Shown here: positions 1 through 9,035 of the stretch, in pieces
Position numbering within the stretch: position 1 is the stretch's first letter
Layout of the letters: every line of letters begins with the position of its first letter
Origin: CAWEPK01 sp049521495
Lineage (GTDB): Bacteria; Desulfobacterota; Syntrophorhabdia; Syntrophorhabdales; WCHB1-27
DNA length: 64,000 bases
Assembly: GCA_049521495.1 (NCBI GenBank)
Contig: JBEKOT010000002.1
Coordinates: 48,515 to 112,514 of the forward strand
Direction of reading: 5' to 3'
Program-made: the position numbers and the translations under genes
The notes under the pieces: generated by a model
Databases searched by the model: none
Told to the model about the DNA's origin: nothing
What the model saw: only the letters and a program-made list of their open reading frames with translations

Positions 1-39
1 CGGAGAAATCGGTAGGCAGGAGAGTCGACTTCCACGATT

Positions 40-744
40 ATGCTAAAGATAGATGATTTACATCTCTTCTTCGGAAAGGCCCATATTTTGAAGGGCACAT
101 CGATTTTCGTGGGCGAGAATGAAATTGTATCGATCGTCGGATCGAATGGAGCAGGAAAAACAACGCTTCTCAATGCGATTTCCAGGCTCATTCCTCAGAA
201 GTCCGGAACGATTTTTTTCAACGACCTCTGCCTGGACAGAGTCCGCTACACGTCGGTGGTCCGTCTCGGCTTAATCCACGTTCCTGAAGGAAGGATGATC
301 ATACCTTCCCTCACAGTCAGGGAGAACCTTGATCTAGGTGCCTTTCATGAAGCAGCTAGGAAACGCCGCGGTGAGAGCTTGAAAGACGTGTATCGATTGT
401 TTCCTGTTCTGGAAGGGAGAAAGAGCCAGGTAGCAGGTACGCTGAGCGGGGGTGAACAACAGATGCTCGCGATAGGAAGAGGTTTGATGTCTCTACCAAG
501 ACTTTTGATGCTCGATGAGCCGACTCTTGGGCTGGGTCCTCTTGTTGTCGGACACATTTTTGACATTATTCGACAGATCAATGCAAAAGGCGTCGCTATC
601 CTGTTGGTCGAACAAAACGTCAGGAAGGCGTTAAGCATTTCAACGCGCAGTTATGTGATGGAAAATGGGCACGTAACTCTGGAAGGGGCGGGGAGCGAGT
701 TATTGGAGAATGAACTGATGAGGAAGGCATTTCTGGGGCTCTGA
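40..744 (+). CDS. livF: Branched-chain amino acid-type ABC transporter ATP-binding protein LivF
   Basis: One of two cytoplasmic ATPases driving a Liv/HAAT-type importer. The 234-residue protein has Walker A GSNGAGKT at about 34-41, the signature LSGGEQQ near 135 and Walker B LLMLDEP near 155, all intact, and the length is usual for LivF. It is followed within 75 bp by the binding protein and then by LivH, LivM and LivG, so it heads the visible part of a transporter operon; upstream sequence lies outside the window. Substrate cannot be read from the ATPase; neighbours suggest an organic acid or amino acid destined for CoA activation rather than leucine itself. Confidence 0.93.
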   Translation: MLKIDDLHLFFGKAHILKGTSIFVGENEIVSIVGSNGAGKTTLLNAISRLIPQKSGTIFFNDLCLDRVRYTSVVRLGLIHVPEGRMIIPSLTVRENLDLGAFHEAARKRRGESLKDVYRLFPVLEGRKSQVAGTLSGGEQQMLAIGRGLMSLPRLLMLDEPTLGLGPLVVGHIFDIIRQINAKGVAILLVEQNVRKALSISTRSYVMENGHVTLEGAGSELLENELMRKAFLGL

Positions 745-816
745 GTAAGATTTGGACAAACAGCGGGCGGGTTCTTAGGCAAGGGGGTTTGGAGTCAATC
801 AAAGAAAGGAGGAGTT

Positions 817-2088
817 ATGGGAAAAAGAAGCAGAAAGACCAATAGAAGTTTCGTACTGGTATCCATTCTTGTCGGTGTATGTCTATTGCTCTCAGCGTCA
901 ACCCCGATCCTCGCACAGAATCAGCCAAAGGAGATAAAGATTGGGATACTTTATTGCATGACCGGGCCTCTTGCATCGATTGCTCGTCTTTGTGTCAATG
1001 GGCATGAGATGGCGGCGGAAGAGATCAATGCGAAGGGGGGAATTAAGTCTCTCGGAGGAGCCAAGATCAAATTTGTGGTGGGCGATACCGAAAGCAAGCC
1101 CCAGGTAGCGATGTCGGCCGCTGAAAAGCTTATCACAAAGGATAACGTCGTTGCACTGCTTGGCCCGTATTCGAGCGGCATCGCCTTTCCATCAACCCAA
1201 ATCTCCGAAAAATACAAGTGTCCAAACATCCTGTCCGGCCCTGTTGCCAACCAGATCACCGAACGCGGCTTCAAGTATATCTTTCGCACGGTCTATAACG
1301 CGACTACAAATGCTCGGGTAGCTCTCGATTTTGTAAAATGGGTCGGGGACAAGACCGGGCAAAGGCCGAAAAGAGTCGCGATCCTTCACGAAGATACCCT
1401 TTTCGGGCAATCGACAGCGAAGTCGTGGAAGGAAATGTTGCCCAAGTACGGTCTTGAGCTCGTCGCGGAACTCCCTTATCAGAAGACGACCCAAGACCTC
1501 TCAACGACGATAATGAAGTTAAAGGCAGCAAAGCCAGATCTGGTTCTCCAGGTTTCTTACACCAATGACGCAATCCTCGTAACTCGAACGATGTACGACC
1601 TCGATTTCAACTGTATGGGAAGAATTCCTTCCGGGGGAGGGCATATAGACCCGGCTTTCGCCAAGGCTGTGGGCAAGCTGGCTGACGATCTTATTGTCAA
1701 TCACCATTACCATCCCTCTTTCAAGGGACCGAAAAACAAGAACCAAATTGCTAACGAGAAATATAAGAAGAAGTACGGGATTGACATGGACGACTATAGC
1801 GGACCGGCCTATGACGCCACTTGGGTGCTTGCGGATGCGCTGGAAAGAGCGGGCTCAATGGACAGACAAAAGGTGAGAGACGCCATCGCAGCCACAGACA
1901 TCAATTGGAATAATTCGCCGGTGCTGAGGCCATTCCAGTACAAATTTGATGCGACCGGGCAGGCGCCAGCAACGGGTGTCTTCACACAGTTTCGAGATGG
2001 CAAAATGCAGGTGATCTGGCCTGAGGAATATGCTTCTGCGAAGGTTGTATGGCCGATGCGGACGTGGAAAGAGAGAGGCCTCAGGTAA
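817..2088 (+). CDS. Periplasmic substrate-binding protein of the Liv-type ABC transporter
   Basis: Extracytoplasmic receptor that captures the substrate and presents it to LivHM. It is a 423-residue protein with a basic N-terminus, a hydrophobic core at about 12-30 and a probable signal-peptidase site after ILAQN, followed by a Peripla_BP_6-type fold beginning EIKIGILYCMTGPLA and a long two-lobed body. The start has a good ribosome site (aaaggaggag). A strong hairpin follows the stop codon, as is common where a highly expressed binding protein precedes membrane subunits. The family also binds aromatic acids, amides and urea, so the ligand is open. Confidence 0.9.
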   Translation: MGKRSRKTNRSFVLVSILVGVCLLLSASTPILAQNQPKEIKIGILYCMTGPLASIARLCVNGHEMAAEEINAKGGIKSLGGAKIKFVVGDTESKPQVAMSAAEKLITKDNVVALLGPYSSGIAFPSTQISEKYKCPNILSGPVANQITERGFKYIFRTVYNATTNARVALDFVKWVGDKTGQRPKRVAILHEDTLFGQSTAKSWKEMLPKYGLELVAELPYQKTTQDLSTTIMKLKAAKPDLVLQVSYTNDAILVTRTMYDLDFNCMGRIPSGGGHIDPAFAKAVGKLADDLIVNHHYHPSFKGPKNKNQIANEKYKKKYGIDMDDYSGPAYDATWVLADALERAGSMDRQKVRDAIAATDINWNNSPVLRPFQYKFDATGQAPATGVFTQFRDGKMQVIWPEEYASAKVVWPMRTWKERGLR

Positions 2089-2100
2089 GCAAAAAGGGTA

Positions 2101-2132
2101 GGCTGGAAGGAAGCGCCTGCTCCCTTCCAGCC
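2101..2132 (+). terminator. Intergenic hairpin (attenuator-like) between binding protein and LivH
   Basis: Arms GGCTGGAAGG and CCTTCCAGCC flank a 12-base loop and are followed by a short T-rich stretch (gatttta). It lies 13 bases after the binding-protein stop codon. It probably stabilises the upstream message or lowers expression of the downstream permease genes rather than ending the operon. Confidence 0.65.
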
Positions 2133-2160
2133 GATTTTATAAGAGGAAGATTTCGAAAGC

Positions 2161-3033
2161 ATGGATAGCACATTCTTAGGGCAGGTGATCGTAAGTGGTT
2201 TTCTTACCGGAGGACTCTATGCCTTGGTGGCCGTCGGGCTCACCATGATTTTTGGAGTCCTCAAGATCATCAATTTTGCCCATGGGGAATTCCTGATGCT
2301 GGGAATGTATCTTAGCTTCTTCTTGACAACCTATCTGCATCTGGATCCCTACATCAGTCTTCTGGTAATTATTCCTGTCTTCTTTCTCTTCGGTGCCTTC
2401 GTTCAATATGGGTTGATCAACCGGATACTTTCGTCGACGTCAGATATACACATACTCTTTACGCTTGGCCTTTCCATGTTCCTTCAAAATGCCATGCTCT
2501 TCATATTTGGTCCGTACATGAGAAGCATCCAGACAAGCTACCTGAAGAAGGTCTACACTCTAGGCTCTTTGAATATCAACAGCACCCGCTTAATTGCCTT
2601 CATCTTTGCTCTGGTTATTACGGCAATTCTGTACCTATTTCTTAAAGAAAGCAATATAGGGAGGGCAATAAGGGCATGTGCTGATGAGAGAAAAGGCGCC
2701 AGGGTAGTCGGGATAGACATAGAGAGAATGTATCTTATTGCCTTTGGCATAGGTACCGCTTGTGCGGGGGCAGCAGGAGGACTCCTCATGCCATTTTGCT
2801 ATGCTGACCCCCATGTTGGAACAACATTCATATTGGTCGCTTTTGTCGTTGTCGTTTTGGGTGGTATCGGTAACTTCATGGGCGCACTGATAGGCGGTTT
2901 CATCATAGGATTTGCCGAGGCCTTTGGCTCCGTTGTCCTTCCCGATTCGCTGAAACAGGTCGTCACCTTCGGGATTCTGGTGCTGATTCTTTTTTTCAGG
3001 CCTACTGGTTTATTCGGAAAGGGAAGAGCATGA
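2161..3033 (+). CDS. livH: Liv-type ABC transporter permease LivH
   Basis: Inner-membrane permease subunit. The 290-residue protein has about eight hydrophobic segments, the N-terminal GLYALVAVGLTMIFGVLKIINFAHGEFLMLG typical in pattern of LivH (key residues G-L-Y-A and N-F-A-H-G-E-F), and the EAA-like loop near 180-200 (RAIRACADERKGARVVGID) that contacts the ATPases. Its stop overlaps the start of livM by 4 bases, showing translational coupling. Confidence 0.93.
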   Translation: MDSTFLGQVIVSGFLTGGLYALVAVGLTMIFGVLKIINFAHGEFLMLGMYLSFFLTTYLHLDPYISLLVIIPVFFLFGAFVQYGLINRILSSTSDIHILFTLGLSMFLQNAMLFIFGPYMRSIQTSYLKKVYTLGSLNINSTRLIAFIFALVITAILYLFLKESNIGRAIRACADERKGARVVGIDIERMYLIAFGIGTACAGAAGGLLMPFCYADPHVGTTFILVAFVVVVLGGIGNFMGALIGGFIIGFAEAFGSVVLPDSLKQVVTFGILVLILFFRPTGLFGKGRA

Positions 3034-4055
3034 TGAAAAGTGTTGTCAGAAGCAGATCTTCTCTCGTTTTGGTTGCTCTCGGAATTGTTTGTCTCTTCCT
3101 GCCTGCAATCCTGGGCGAATACTTGATACATGTGATGATCCTGATCTTTTTCTATGCATATCTCGGGCAGTGCTGGAATATTCTTGGCGGCTATGCAGGA
3201 CAACTTTCTATCGGCCATGCCGCATATTATGGGATCGGAGCTTATACTTCAACTCTTTTGTTTACACACCTCGGCCTCACGCCTTGGCTCGGCATGATTG
3301 CAGGGGGTGTGGCGGCAATGATGCTTGGCCTCTTTACCGGGTATCTTTGTTTCCGTTTCGGTCTCAAGGGACCTTACTTTGCACTGGCTACTCTGGGCTT
3401 TGCCGAAATACTTCGGCTGATTTGTCTCAATATGACATCAATCGGGGGCGCACAGGGTATCCTAATCCCTCTTCTCGGCCAGGACTTCTTGAAGTTTCAA
3501 TTTATGGAGCGAAAGTTCTTTTACTATATAGTCTTCGGAATGCTGATACTCTCGATCGCCGTTGTAACGAGAATTGAGAAAAGCAGAATGGGCTACTATT
3601 TCAGAGCCCTGCATCAGAATGAGGATGCGGCAGAAGCGCTTGGTATTGATATTACCCGCTACAAACTGATCGCGGTTGGCCTGAGCTCCTTCCTTACCGC
3701 CCTCGGCGGTACCTTCTATGCTCAGTATACGATGTATATTGAACCTGAAATCATGTTCGGTTCCTTCACATCCGTAGATATTCTTCTCAGAACCATCATC
3801 GGGGGCGCGGGGACCGTGTACGGCCCCGTCATAGGTTCGTTTATCCTGACGCCTGTGTCGGAAATAATGCGTAATGTCGTGGGAGGCGGCAAATCGGGGA
3901 TCAATATAATGGTCTTCGGTATTATTGTCATGCTTATCTGTATTTTCATGCAAAAGGGGATATTGCCCTGGTTGAAAGCCAGGGTGAGCAATTATTTCGG
4001 CAGCGAAAACGAGGACAGCGCTTCCGAATATGTTATCAAGGAGGGGACATCATGA
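3030..4055 (+). CDS. livM: Liv-type ABC transporter permease LivM
   Basis: Second inner-membrane permease. The 341-residue protein has multiple transmembrane helices, the N-terminal GGYAGQLSIGHAAYYGIGAY motif of LivM, and the cytoplasmic loop RALHQNEDAAEALGIDITRYK that docks on LivF/LivG. It overlaps livH at its start and the thiolase gene at its stop (ATGA), so import and the following enzymes are made from one message. The hydrophilic C-terminal tail (about 25 residues) is a little long but not exceptional. Confidence 0.93.
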   Translation: MMKSVVRSRSSLVLVALGIVCLFLPAILGEYLIHVMILIFFYAYLGQCWNILGGYAGQLSIGHAAYYGIGAYTSTLLFTHLGLTPWLGMIAGGVAAMMLGLFTGYLCFRFGLKGPYFALATLGFAEILRLICLNMTSIGGAQGILIPLLGQDFLKFQFMERKFFYYIVFGMLILSIAVVTRIEKSRMGYYFRALHQNEDAAEALGIDITRYKLIAVGLSSFLTALGGTFYAQYTMYIEPEIMFGSFTSVDILLRTIIGGAGTVYGPVIGSFILTPVSEIMRNVVGGGKSGINIMVFGIIVMLICIFMQKGILPWLKARVSNYFGSENEDSASEYVIKEGTS

Positions 4056-5221
4056 AACAGAAGAGGGTTGCTATTGTGGCAGCGGGTATAACTCGCTTTG
4101 GAAATCGTCAGGCAACATTCAGAGACTTGATCGCTGAAGCCGGAAAGGCGACTTTCGACAACAACAAGAATATCAAGCCAAAGGACTTGCAATCGTTTAT
4201 TCTTTCGGCCGTGTATCCCGAAAGAGCCGCCTTTCAGGGACACCCCGCCCCGCTTGCGGCAGAGTGGTGCGGAGTAAGACCGTCGGAATTTCACTGTCGG
4301 GTAGAAAATCAATGTGGTAGTGGAACAACAGCGATTAGAACAGCGTATTGTGTGATCCTGTCAGGGCTTACTGATATGGTCATGGTCGTGGGTGCAGAGA
4401 AGGTCATGGTCCCTTCCCATGGAGAGATATTTCTCAACGCGATGGCCGGCTGTGACCGCGAGTGGGAAGGGTGCTTCGGTGTAACACCCCCTCCCCTTTT
4501 TGCCATGGTGGCCCAAGCACACATGAAAAAGTACGGGACGACGGAAGAGCAACTCGCCCTAGTTTCAGTAAAGAACCATAATCATTCTGTCAACAACCCC
4601 TATGCACATCACCAGAAGGGCGCGAGTCTCGAGCAGGTGATGAAGTCCAGGCCAATCGCGAAACCCCTCAAGCTCTTTGATTGTTCAACCAATACTGACG
4701 GGGCGGCTGGTGTTATTTTGACAACGGAGGAGAGGGCCAGGGATTACACCGATAAGCCTATCTATATACTTGGTACGGCGCAAATAAATGACGGATATCC
4801 GTGGGTGAACTACCCAAAGGACTGGTCGAGTTGGCCGGCACTCAAGATTGCCGCCCAAAAGGCTTACGACATGGCAGGCATAAGCCCGATGGATATTGAC
4901 GTAGCGGAGGTACACGATTGTTTCACCATTTCGGAAATAATTGAATGCGAAGAGCTGGGTTTCTGCGAGAAAGGCCAGGGTGGCAGGTTTGTGCAGGAAG
5001 GGCTGTCGGATCATGGCGGCCAGGTGGTGGTGAATCCAAGCGGTGGGTTGATCGCTTGCGGACACCCGTTCGGTGCGACAGGTGTGCGCCAGGCATGGGA
5101 AGCCTTTATTCAGCTGAGAGGAGAAGCAGGAGTGCGGCAGGTCAAAGATGCCAAGATTGCACTGGGACACAACCTGAGCGGCTTGGGTGAGCATCATATC
5201 CTGATATATGGGAGGAACTAA
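4052..5221 (+). CDS. Thiolase-fold acyltransferase (SCP2/archaeal-type acetyl-CoA C-acetyltransferase)
   Basis: Predicted CoA-dependent thiolase, either condensing or cleaving acyl-CoA. In 389 residues it shows the nucleophilic cysteine region ENQCGSGTTA (Cys near 88) and the catalytic CGHPFGATG near 340. The C-terminal second-cysteine motif of classical thiolases is replaced by GHNLSGLG, which is the pattern of the SCP2/lipid-transfer-like branch. That branch usually works with a DUF35 zinc-ribbon/OB-fold partner, which is exactly the next gene, overlapping by one base. Placement inside a transporter operon suggests it acts on the CoA thioester of the imported compound. Direction and substrate are unknown. 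Confidence 0.85.
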   Translation: MKQKRVAIVAAGITRFGNRQATFRDLIAEAGKATFDNNKNIKPKDLQSFILSAVYPERAAFQGHPAPLAAEWCGVRPSEFHCRVENQCGSGTTAIRTAYCVILSGLTDMVMVVGAEKVMVPSHGEIFLNAMAGCDREWEGCFGVTPPPLFAMVAQAHMKKYGTTEEQLALVSVKNHNHSVNNPYAHHQKGASLEQVMKSRPIAKPLKLFDCSTNTDGAAGVILTTEERARDYTDKPIYILGTAQINDGYPWVNYPKDWSSWPALKIAAQKAYDMAGISPMDIDVAEVHDCFTISEIIECEELGFCEKGQGGRFVQEGLSDHGGQVVVNPSGGLIACGHPFGATGVRQAWEAFIQLRGEAGVRQVKDAKIALGHNLSGLGEHHILIYGRN

Positions 5222-5682
5222 TGGCAACTACAGACAAGAAATATAATTACATTATACACCCTGATGTTTATATTACCGATCCCGTACCTTTGCAGACCCC
5301 GGATCAAAACCGTGTTTATACTTTCTACGACAACCTGCGTGAAGGGCGCCTGACCACCACCCGCTGTAAAGAGTGCGGCTGCATCGCGTGGCCTCCCCGT
5401 GTTGTCTGTTTCGAATGCATGTCGGACCAGCTTGAGTGGGTGGACTTCCCCGACCCGGGGAGGATCTATGCCTTCACGGTGCAGGAGAACGGAAATCCCC
5501 CCGGTTTTCCTGTACCCACTATCTATGCATTGATAGACTTTGATAATGGGAAGAGAATCATTTCTCCAATTGTCGATTGCGATCCGAGTGAGGTGACCGT
5601 CGGAGCGGAAGTGGCACTCAAGGTTGTGCCGGCTCCCAAGGACCGGGTGCTCTTCTTCTTCACACTGAAAGATAAGAAGTAG
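5221..5682 (+). CDS. DUF35 zinc-ribbon/OB-fold partner of thiolase
   Basis: Small accessory protein (153 residues) expected to bind the thiolase and help channel the acyl-CoA. A rubredoxin-like zinc ribbon is visible as CKECGCIAWPPRVVCFEC near 45-62 (four cysteines in two CxxC pairs), followed by the OB-fold segment with the GRIYAFTV strand. The family commonly pairs with thiolases and HMG-CoA synthases in archaea and anaerobic bacteria. It overlaps the thiolase stop by one base and precedes livG by 14 bases. Confidence 0.85.
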   Translation: MATTDKKYNYIIHPDVYITDPVPLQTPDQNRVYTFYDNLREGRLTTTRCKECGCIAWPPRVVCFECMSDQLEWVDFPDPGRIYAFTVQENGNPPGFPVPTIYALIDFDNGKRIISPIVDCDPSEVTVGAEVALKVVPAPKDRVLFFFTLKDKK

Positions 5683-5696
5683 GCAGGCCGAGGAAG

Positions 5697-6422
5697 ATGC
5701 CGATTCTCGATGTAAGAGGAATCTCAAAAGCGTTTGGCGGCCTTCTGGCCGTAAACGATACATCTTTCTACGTTAACGAAGGGGAAATAGTGGGGTTGAT
5801 CGGCCCCAACGGCGCCGGGAAGACAACGGTCTTTCACCTTATCTCTGGGTACTATCGCCCTGACAGAGGCGCTGTATTTTTTGAGGAACAGGATATTACA
5901 GGGAAGAGGCCGAGCAAAATTTGCAAGCTCGGCCTCACCAGAACGTTCCAGAAGGTGCAGCCTTTTCCCACGATGACGGTGCTTGAGAATGTGCTGGTCG
6001 GTTGTCTCGGAAGATTTGGTAGAATAAGAGACGCAAGGGTAAAGGCATTGGAAGTCCTGGAGATTACCGAACTGGTGAAGATCAAGGATCGAATGGGTGA
6101 AAGCCTTACTCTTGGGCAATGGAAGTTGCTCGAGATTGCCAAAGCTCTCGCAACTGACCCTTCTCTCTTGCTTTTAGATGAGGTCCTTGCAGGAATGAAT
6201 GGAGCCGAGGTAATGGAAGCGTTGATTCTTATTAGACAAATTAAAGATAGAGGGGTTACAATACTGATGGTGGAGCATGTGATGCAGGCAATAATGGCGC
6301 TTTCGGATCGAATTGTTGTTCTGGCAAATGGGGCGAAGATAGCGGAAGGCTCACCACAGGATGTGACTCAGAATGAACATGTTATTAAAGCCTATCTTGG
6401 CGATGACTTTTTGACGATGTAA
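5697..6422 (+). CDS. livG: Liv-type ABC transporter ATP-binding protein LivG
   Basis: Second ATPase of the importer, 241 residues. Walker A is GPNGAGKT near 36-43, the family insert LTRTFQKVQPFPTMTVLENVLVG follows, the signature is the variant LTLGQWKLLEIAKAL and Walker B is LLLLDEVLAGMN; the acidic pair DE is present. Finding LivG separated from LivF by the binding protein, both permeases and two enzymes is unusual but all five transporter parts are intact and collinear. The start ATG at 5697 follows gaggaag. Confidence 0.92.
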   Translation: MPILDVRGISKAFGGLLAVNDTSFYVNEGEIVGLIGPNGAGKTTVFHLISGYYRPDRGAVFFEEQDITGKRPSKICKLGLTRTFQKVQPFPTMTVLENVLVGCLGRFGRIRDARVKALEVLEITELVKIKDRMGESLTLGQWKLLEIAKALATDPSLLLLDEVLAGMNGAEVMEALILIRQIKDRGVTILMVEHVMQAIMALSDRIVVLANGAKIAEGSPQDVTQNEHVIKAYLGDDFLTM

Positions 6423-6441
6423 AAGAAACAAAGGAGATGGT

Positions 6442-6978
6442 GTGAAGATCGGAGAAAAGATCAGAAAGGAAAGGAAACTTGCCCAACTTACGATCGAAAC
6501 ACTTGCACAGAAGATAGGTGTCAGCAAAATGACTGTGCAGCGCATTGAGACTGGAAAGACTTCCCCGTCCATTGCAGTGCTCGGGGATATTGCGCAGACC
6601 CTTCGAAAACCCATCACAACTCTTATCAATGAGAGCGAGAGCAGCGGGTATATAAAGATTGTCAGAATGAAAGAACAATTTGTGCTTGCTGGTGACAAGC
6701 TAACCTCGAGAATTCTCTGTCCGCGCGGGTCTCTTAGCATACCAGAGAGCGAAAGCATGGCGGTCTATTATGTTGAGGTCAAAGAGGGAACGGAACTGGA
6801 GGGCCACAGAAATAAGGGATATGAATGGGTCTTTCAACTGAGCGGGACGACGGAGTTCAGTTATCACAAGAAGAAGTATATATGCAATGAAGGTGACGTG
6901 TTTTTCTACGATGGAACAAGAGTTCACTCAGCCAGATATCTAGGGGACAACAAATTTTTCCTTATTTCTTTTAAATAA
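6442..6978 (+). CDS. XRE-family regulator with C-terminal cupin domain
   Basis: Likely ligand-responsive transcription regulator of the operon in which it sits. Residues about 4-57 form a helix-turn-helix (KIRKERKLAQLTIETLAQKIGVSKMTVQRIETGKTSPS in pattern), and residues about 105-175 form a small cupin barrel (EGHRNKGYEWVFQLSGTTEF with the EGDVFFYDG strand). The 178-residue length fits the HipB-like/cupin class that senses small organic acids or CoA pathway intermediates. Start is GTG 6442 with aaaggagatgg upstream, 19 bases after livG. Confidence 0.88.
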   Translation: MKIGEKIRKERKLAQLTIETLAQKIGVSKMTVQRIETGKTSPSIAVLGDIAQTLRKPITTLINESESSGYIKIVRMKEQFVLAGDKLTSRILCPRGSLSIPESESMAVYYVEVKEGTELEGHRNKGYEWVFQLSGTTEFSYHKKKYICNEGDVFFYDGTRVHSARYLGDNKFFLISFK

Positions 6979-7102
6979 GGGTTCGGTCCGGAATTCTGTG
7001 TTTGTTGGCCTTACCCTTTGGAACGGAACAAAGCATCCGCGTAATACGATCACGTAACGGTTTATGCTCGATCGAGTCAATCTGCAGGGAGGAGAAATCG
7101 AC

Positions 7103-8989
7103 ATGGCGGGGGCATACGAAGATTCCTACCAAAGATCTATAGCCGATCCCCAGGCATTCTGGGGCGAGGCTGCAAGAGACATTCATTGGTACAAACCCTA
7201 TATTAAGGTCCTTGATGCGGAATCGGCGCCATTCTATAGCTGGTTCAAGGGTGGTGAGTTAAATACCTGCTACAATGCGATTGATGTCCATGTGCTTGAC
7301 GGACGGGGAGATCAAGTAGCACTCATCTACGATAGCCCCGTTACGGATACCATCAAGAAGTTCACCTACAACGAATTGTTGGACCTCGTGTCGAAGTGTG
7401 CGGGTACGCTGGCATCGCTCGGTGTGAAGAAGGGTGACAGAGTTGTTATTTATATGCCAACGATCCCAGAGGCTGCAATTGCGATGCTTGCTTGTGCAAG
7501 GATCGGCGCTATTCACTCTGTGGTCTTCGGCGGCTTTGCGCCTCACGAGCTTGCCATTCGCATTGACGATGCCAAGCCGAAAATAATCATGTCTGCATCA
7601 TGCGGAATCGAGGGCAAGAAGATCATCGAGTACAAGCCGCTGTTGGAACAGGCACTTATTGTAGCCCATCATAAGCCTGAGAAGTGCATCGTTTATCAAC
7701 GAGAGCAAGCGAAAGCTCGCATGAGCTTAGGCAGGGATCTCGATTGGGCGGACTGTATGGCCGAAGATAGAGCCGCAGATTGTGTTCCCGTTCGGTCCTC
7801 CGATCCCCTTTATATCCTTTACACCTCTGGTACCACAGGCATGCCCAAGGGCGTCGTCCGTGATAACGGAGGCCATGCAGTGGCGCTAAAATGGAGCATG
7901 AAGAATATTTACGGGGTCGATCCTGGGGATGTTTTCTGGGCCGCGTCTGATGTTGGCTGGGTAGTCGGACATTCCTACATTGTCTATGCACCACTTCTCT
8001 ACGGTTGCACTACGGTGATGTACGAAGGAAAGCCTGTCGGGACTCCGGACCCAGGCGCTTTCTGGAGAGTCATTTCTGATCATAAGGTGAAGGCGCTATT
8101 CACAGCACCAACGGCATTTAGGGCCATAAAGAAAGAGGATCCGAATGGGACCTTCCTAAAAGGTTACGATCTCTCTCACTTCAAATCTCTGTTTCTCGCC
8201 GGGGAGAGGCTGGACCCGGACACCTACTACTGGGCAAGCCAATTACTGCAAAGACCGGTTATCGACCACTGGTGGCAGACGGAAACAGGATGGGCTATCG
8301 CGGCAAACTGCGTAGGGTTGGAGCAACTGCCGATAAGAGCGGGTTCTCCTACAAAGCCTGTACCAGGATATCAGATAGAGATTATGAGTGACAACGGGGC
8401 GGTGCTTCCCGCAGGGAAAGAAGGAACCATTGTCATAAAACTTCCTCTTCCTCCTGGCAGCTTCATGACTTTATGGAAACAGGATGCCAAATTCAGGGAA
8501 TCATATACCGATCCTTTCCCACAATACTATTATACGGGCGATGGGGGCTACTTTGACAAGGATGGGTATCTCTATGTGATGGGTCGGGTTGATGATGTAA
8601 TTAATGCGGCAGGGCACCGACTTTCGACCGGAGCGATGGAGGAAGTTATTTCAAAGCATCCCGATATTGCAGAATGCGCCGTGGTAGGCGTTGAGGATAA
8701 CCTTAAGGGGCAGTTGCCTTTCGGTTTTGTCGTTATGAAATCTACAGTCGAGACTGAACCGAAGCAAATAATTGAAGAGTTGATCCGAATGGTAAGAAAC
8801 CAGATTGGAGCCATTGCTTGTTTCAACCGGGCTGTAGTCGTTAAGCGCCTTCCAAAGACCCGATCTGGAAAGATTCTCAGAAAAAGCCTGAAGAAGATCG
8901 CGGATAATCAACCGTATGACGTGCCTTCAACGATCGATGATCCCGAGAGCCTCAAGGAGATTGAGGATGCCCTAAAAAGTATGGGGTAA
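7103..8989 (+). CDS. prpE: PrpE-like AMP-forming acyl-CoA (propionyl-CoA) synthetase
   Basis: Activates a short-chain carboxylate to its CoA thioester with ATP, via an acyl-adenylate. Visible motifs: the P-loop YTSGTTGMPKGVV near 251, TGDGGYFDKDGYLYVMGRVDDVI near 495-518, and the C-terminal catalytic lysine motif TRSGKILRK near 598. The N-terminal ACAS_N region beginning SYQRSIADPQAFWGEAA is of the PrpE/ACSS3 subgroup. ATG 7103 is chosen over an ATG 39 bases upstream because gggaggag lies eight bases before it. As last gene of the transporter cluster it probably activates the imported acid; propionate is the family's usual substrate, not proven here. Confidence 0.85.
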   Translation: MAGAYEDSYQRSIADPQAFWGEAARDIHWYKPYIKVLDAESAPFYSWFKGGELNTCYNAIDVHVLDGRGDQVALIYDSPVTDTIKKFTYNELLDLVSKCAGTLASLGVKKGDRVVIYMPTIPEAAIAMLACARIGAIHSVVFGGFAPHELAIRIDDAKPKIIMSASCGIEGKKIIEYKPLLEQALIVAHHKPEKCIVYQREQAKARMSLGRDLDWADCMAEDRAADCVPVRSSDPLYILYTSGTTGMPKGVVRDNGGHAVALKWSMKNIYGVDPGDVFWAASDVGWVVGHSYIVYAPLLYGCTTVMYEGKPVGTPDPGAFWRVISDHKVKALFTAPTAFRAIKKEDPNGTFLKGYDLSHFKSLFLAGERLDPDTYYWASQLLQRPVIDHWWQTETGWAIAANCVGLEQLPIRAGSPTKPVPGYQIEIMSDNGAVLPAGKEGTIVIKLPLPPGSFMTLWKQDAKFRESYTDPFPQYYYTGDGGYFDKDGYLYVMGRVDDVINAAGHRLSTGAMEEVISKHPDIAECAVVGVEDNLKGQLPFGFVVMKSTVETEPKQIIEELIRMVRNQIGAIACFNRAVVVKRLPKTRSGKILRKSLKKIADNQPYDVPSTIDDPESLKEIEDALKSMG

Positions 8990-9035
8990 CATAAATAGCT
9001 TTGCGTAGTTCGTTCGGTTTCGTTTCTTCGATAGA

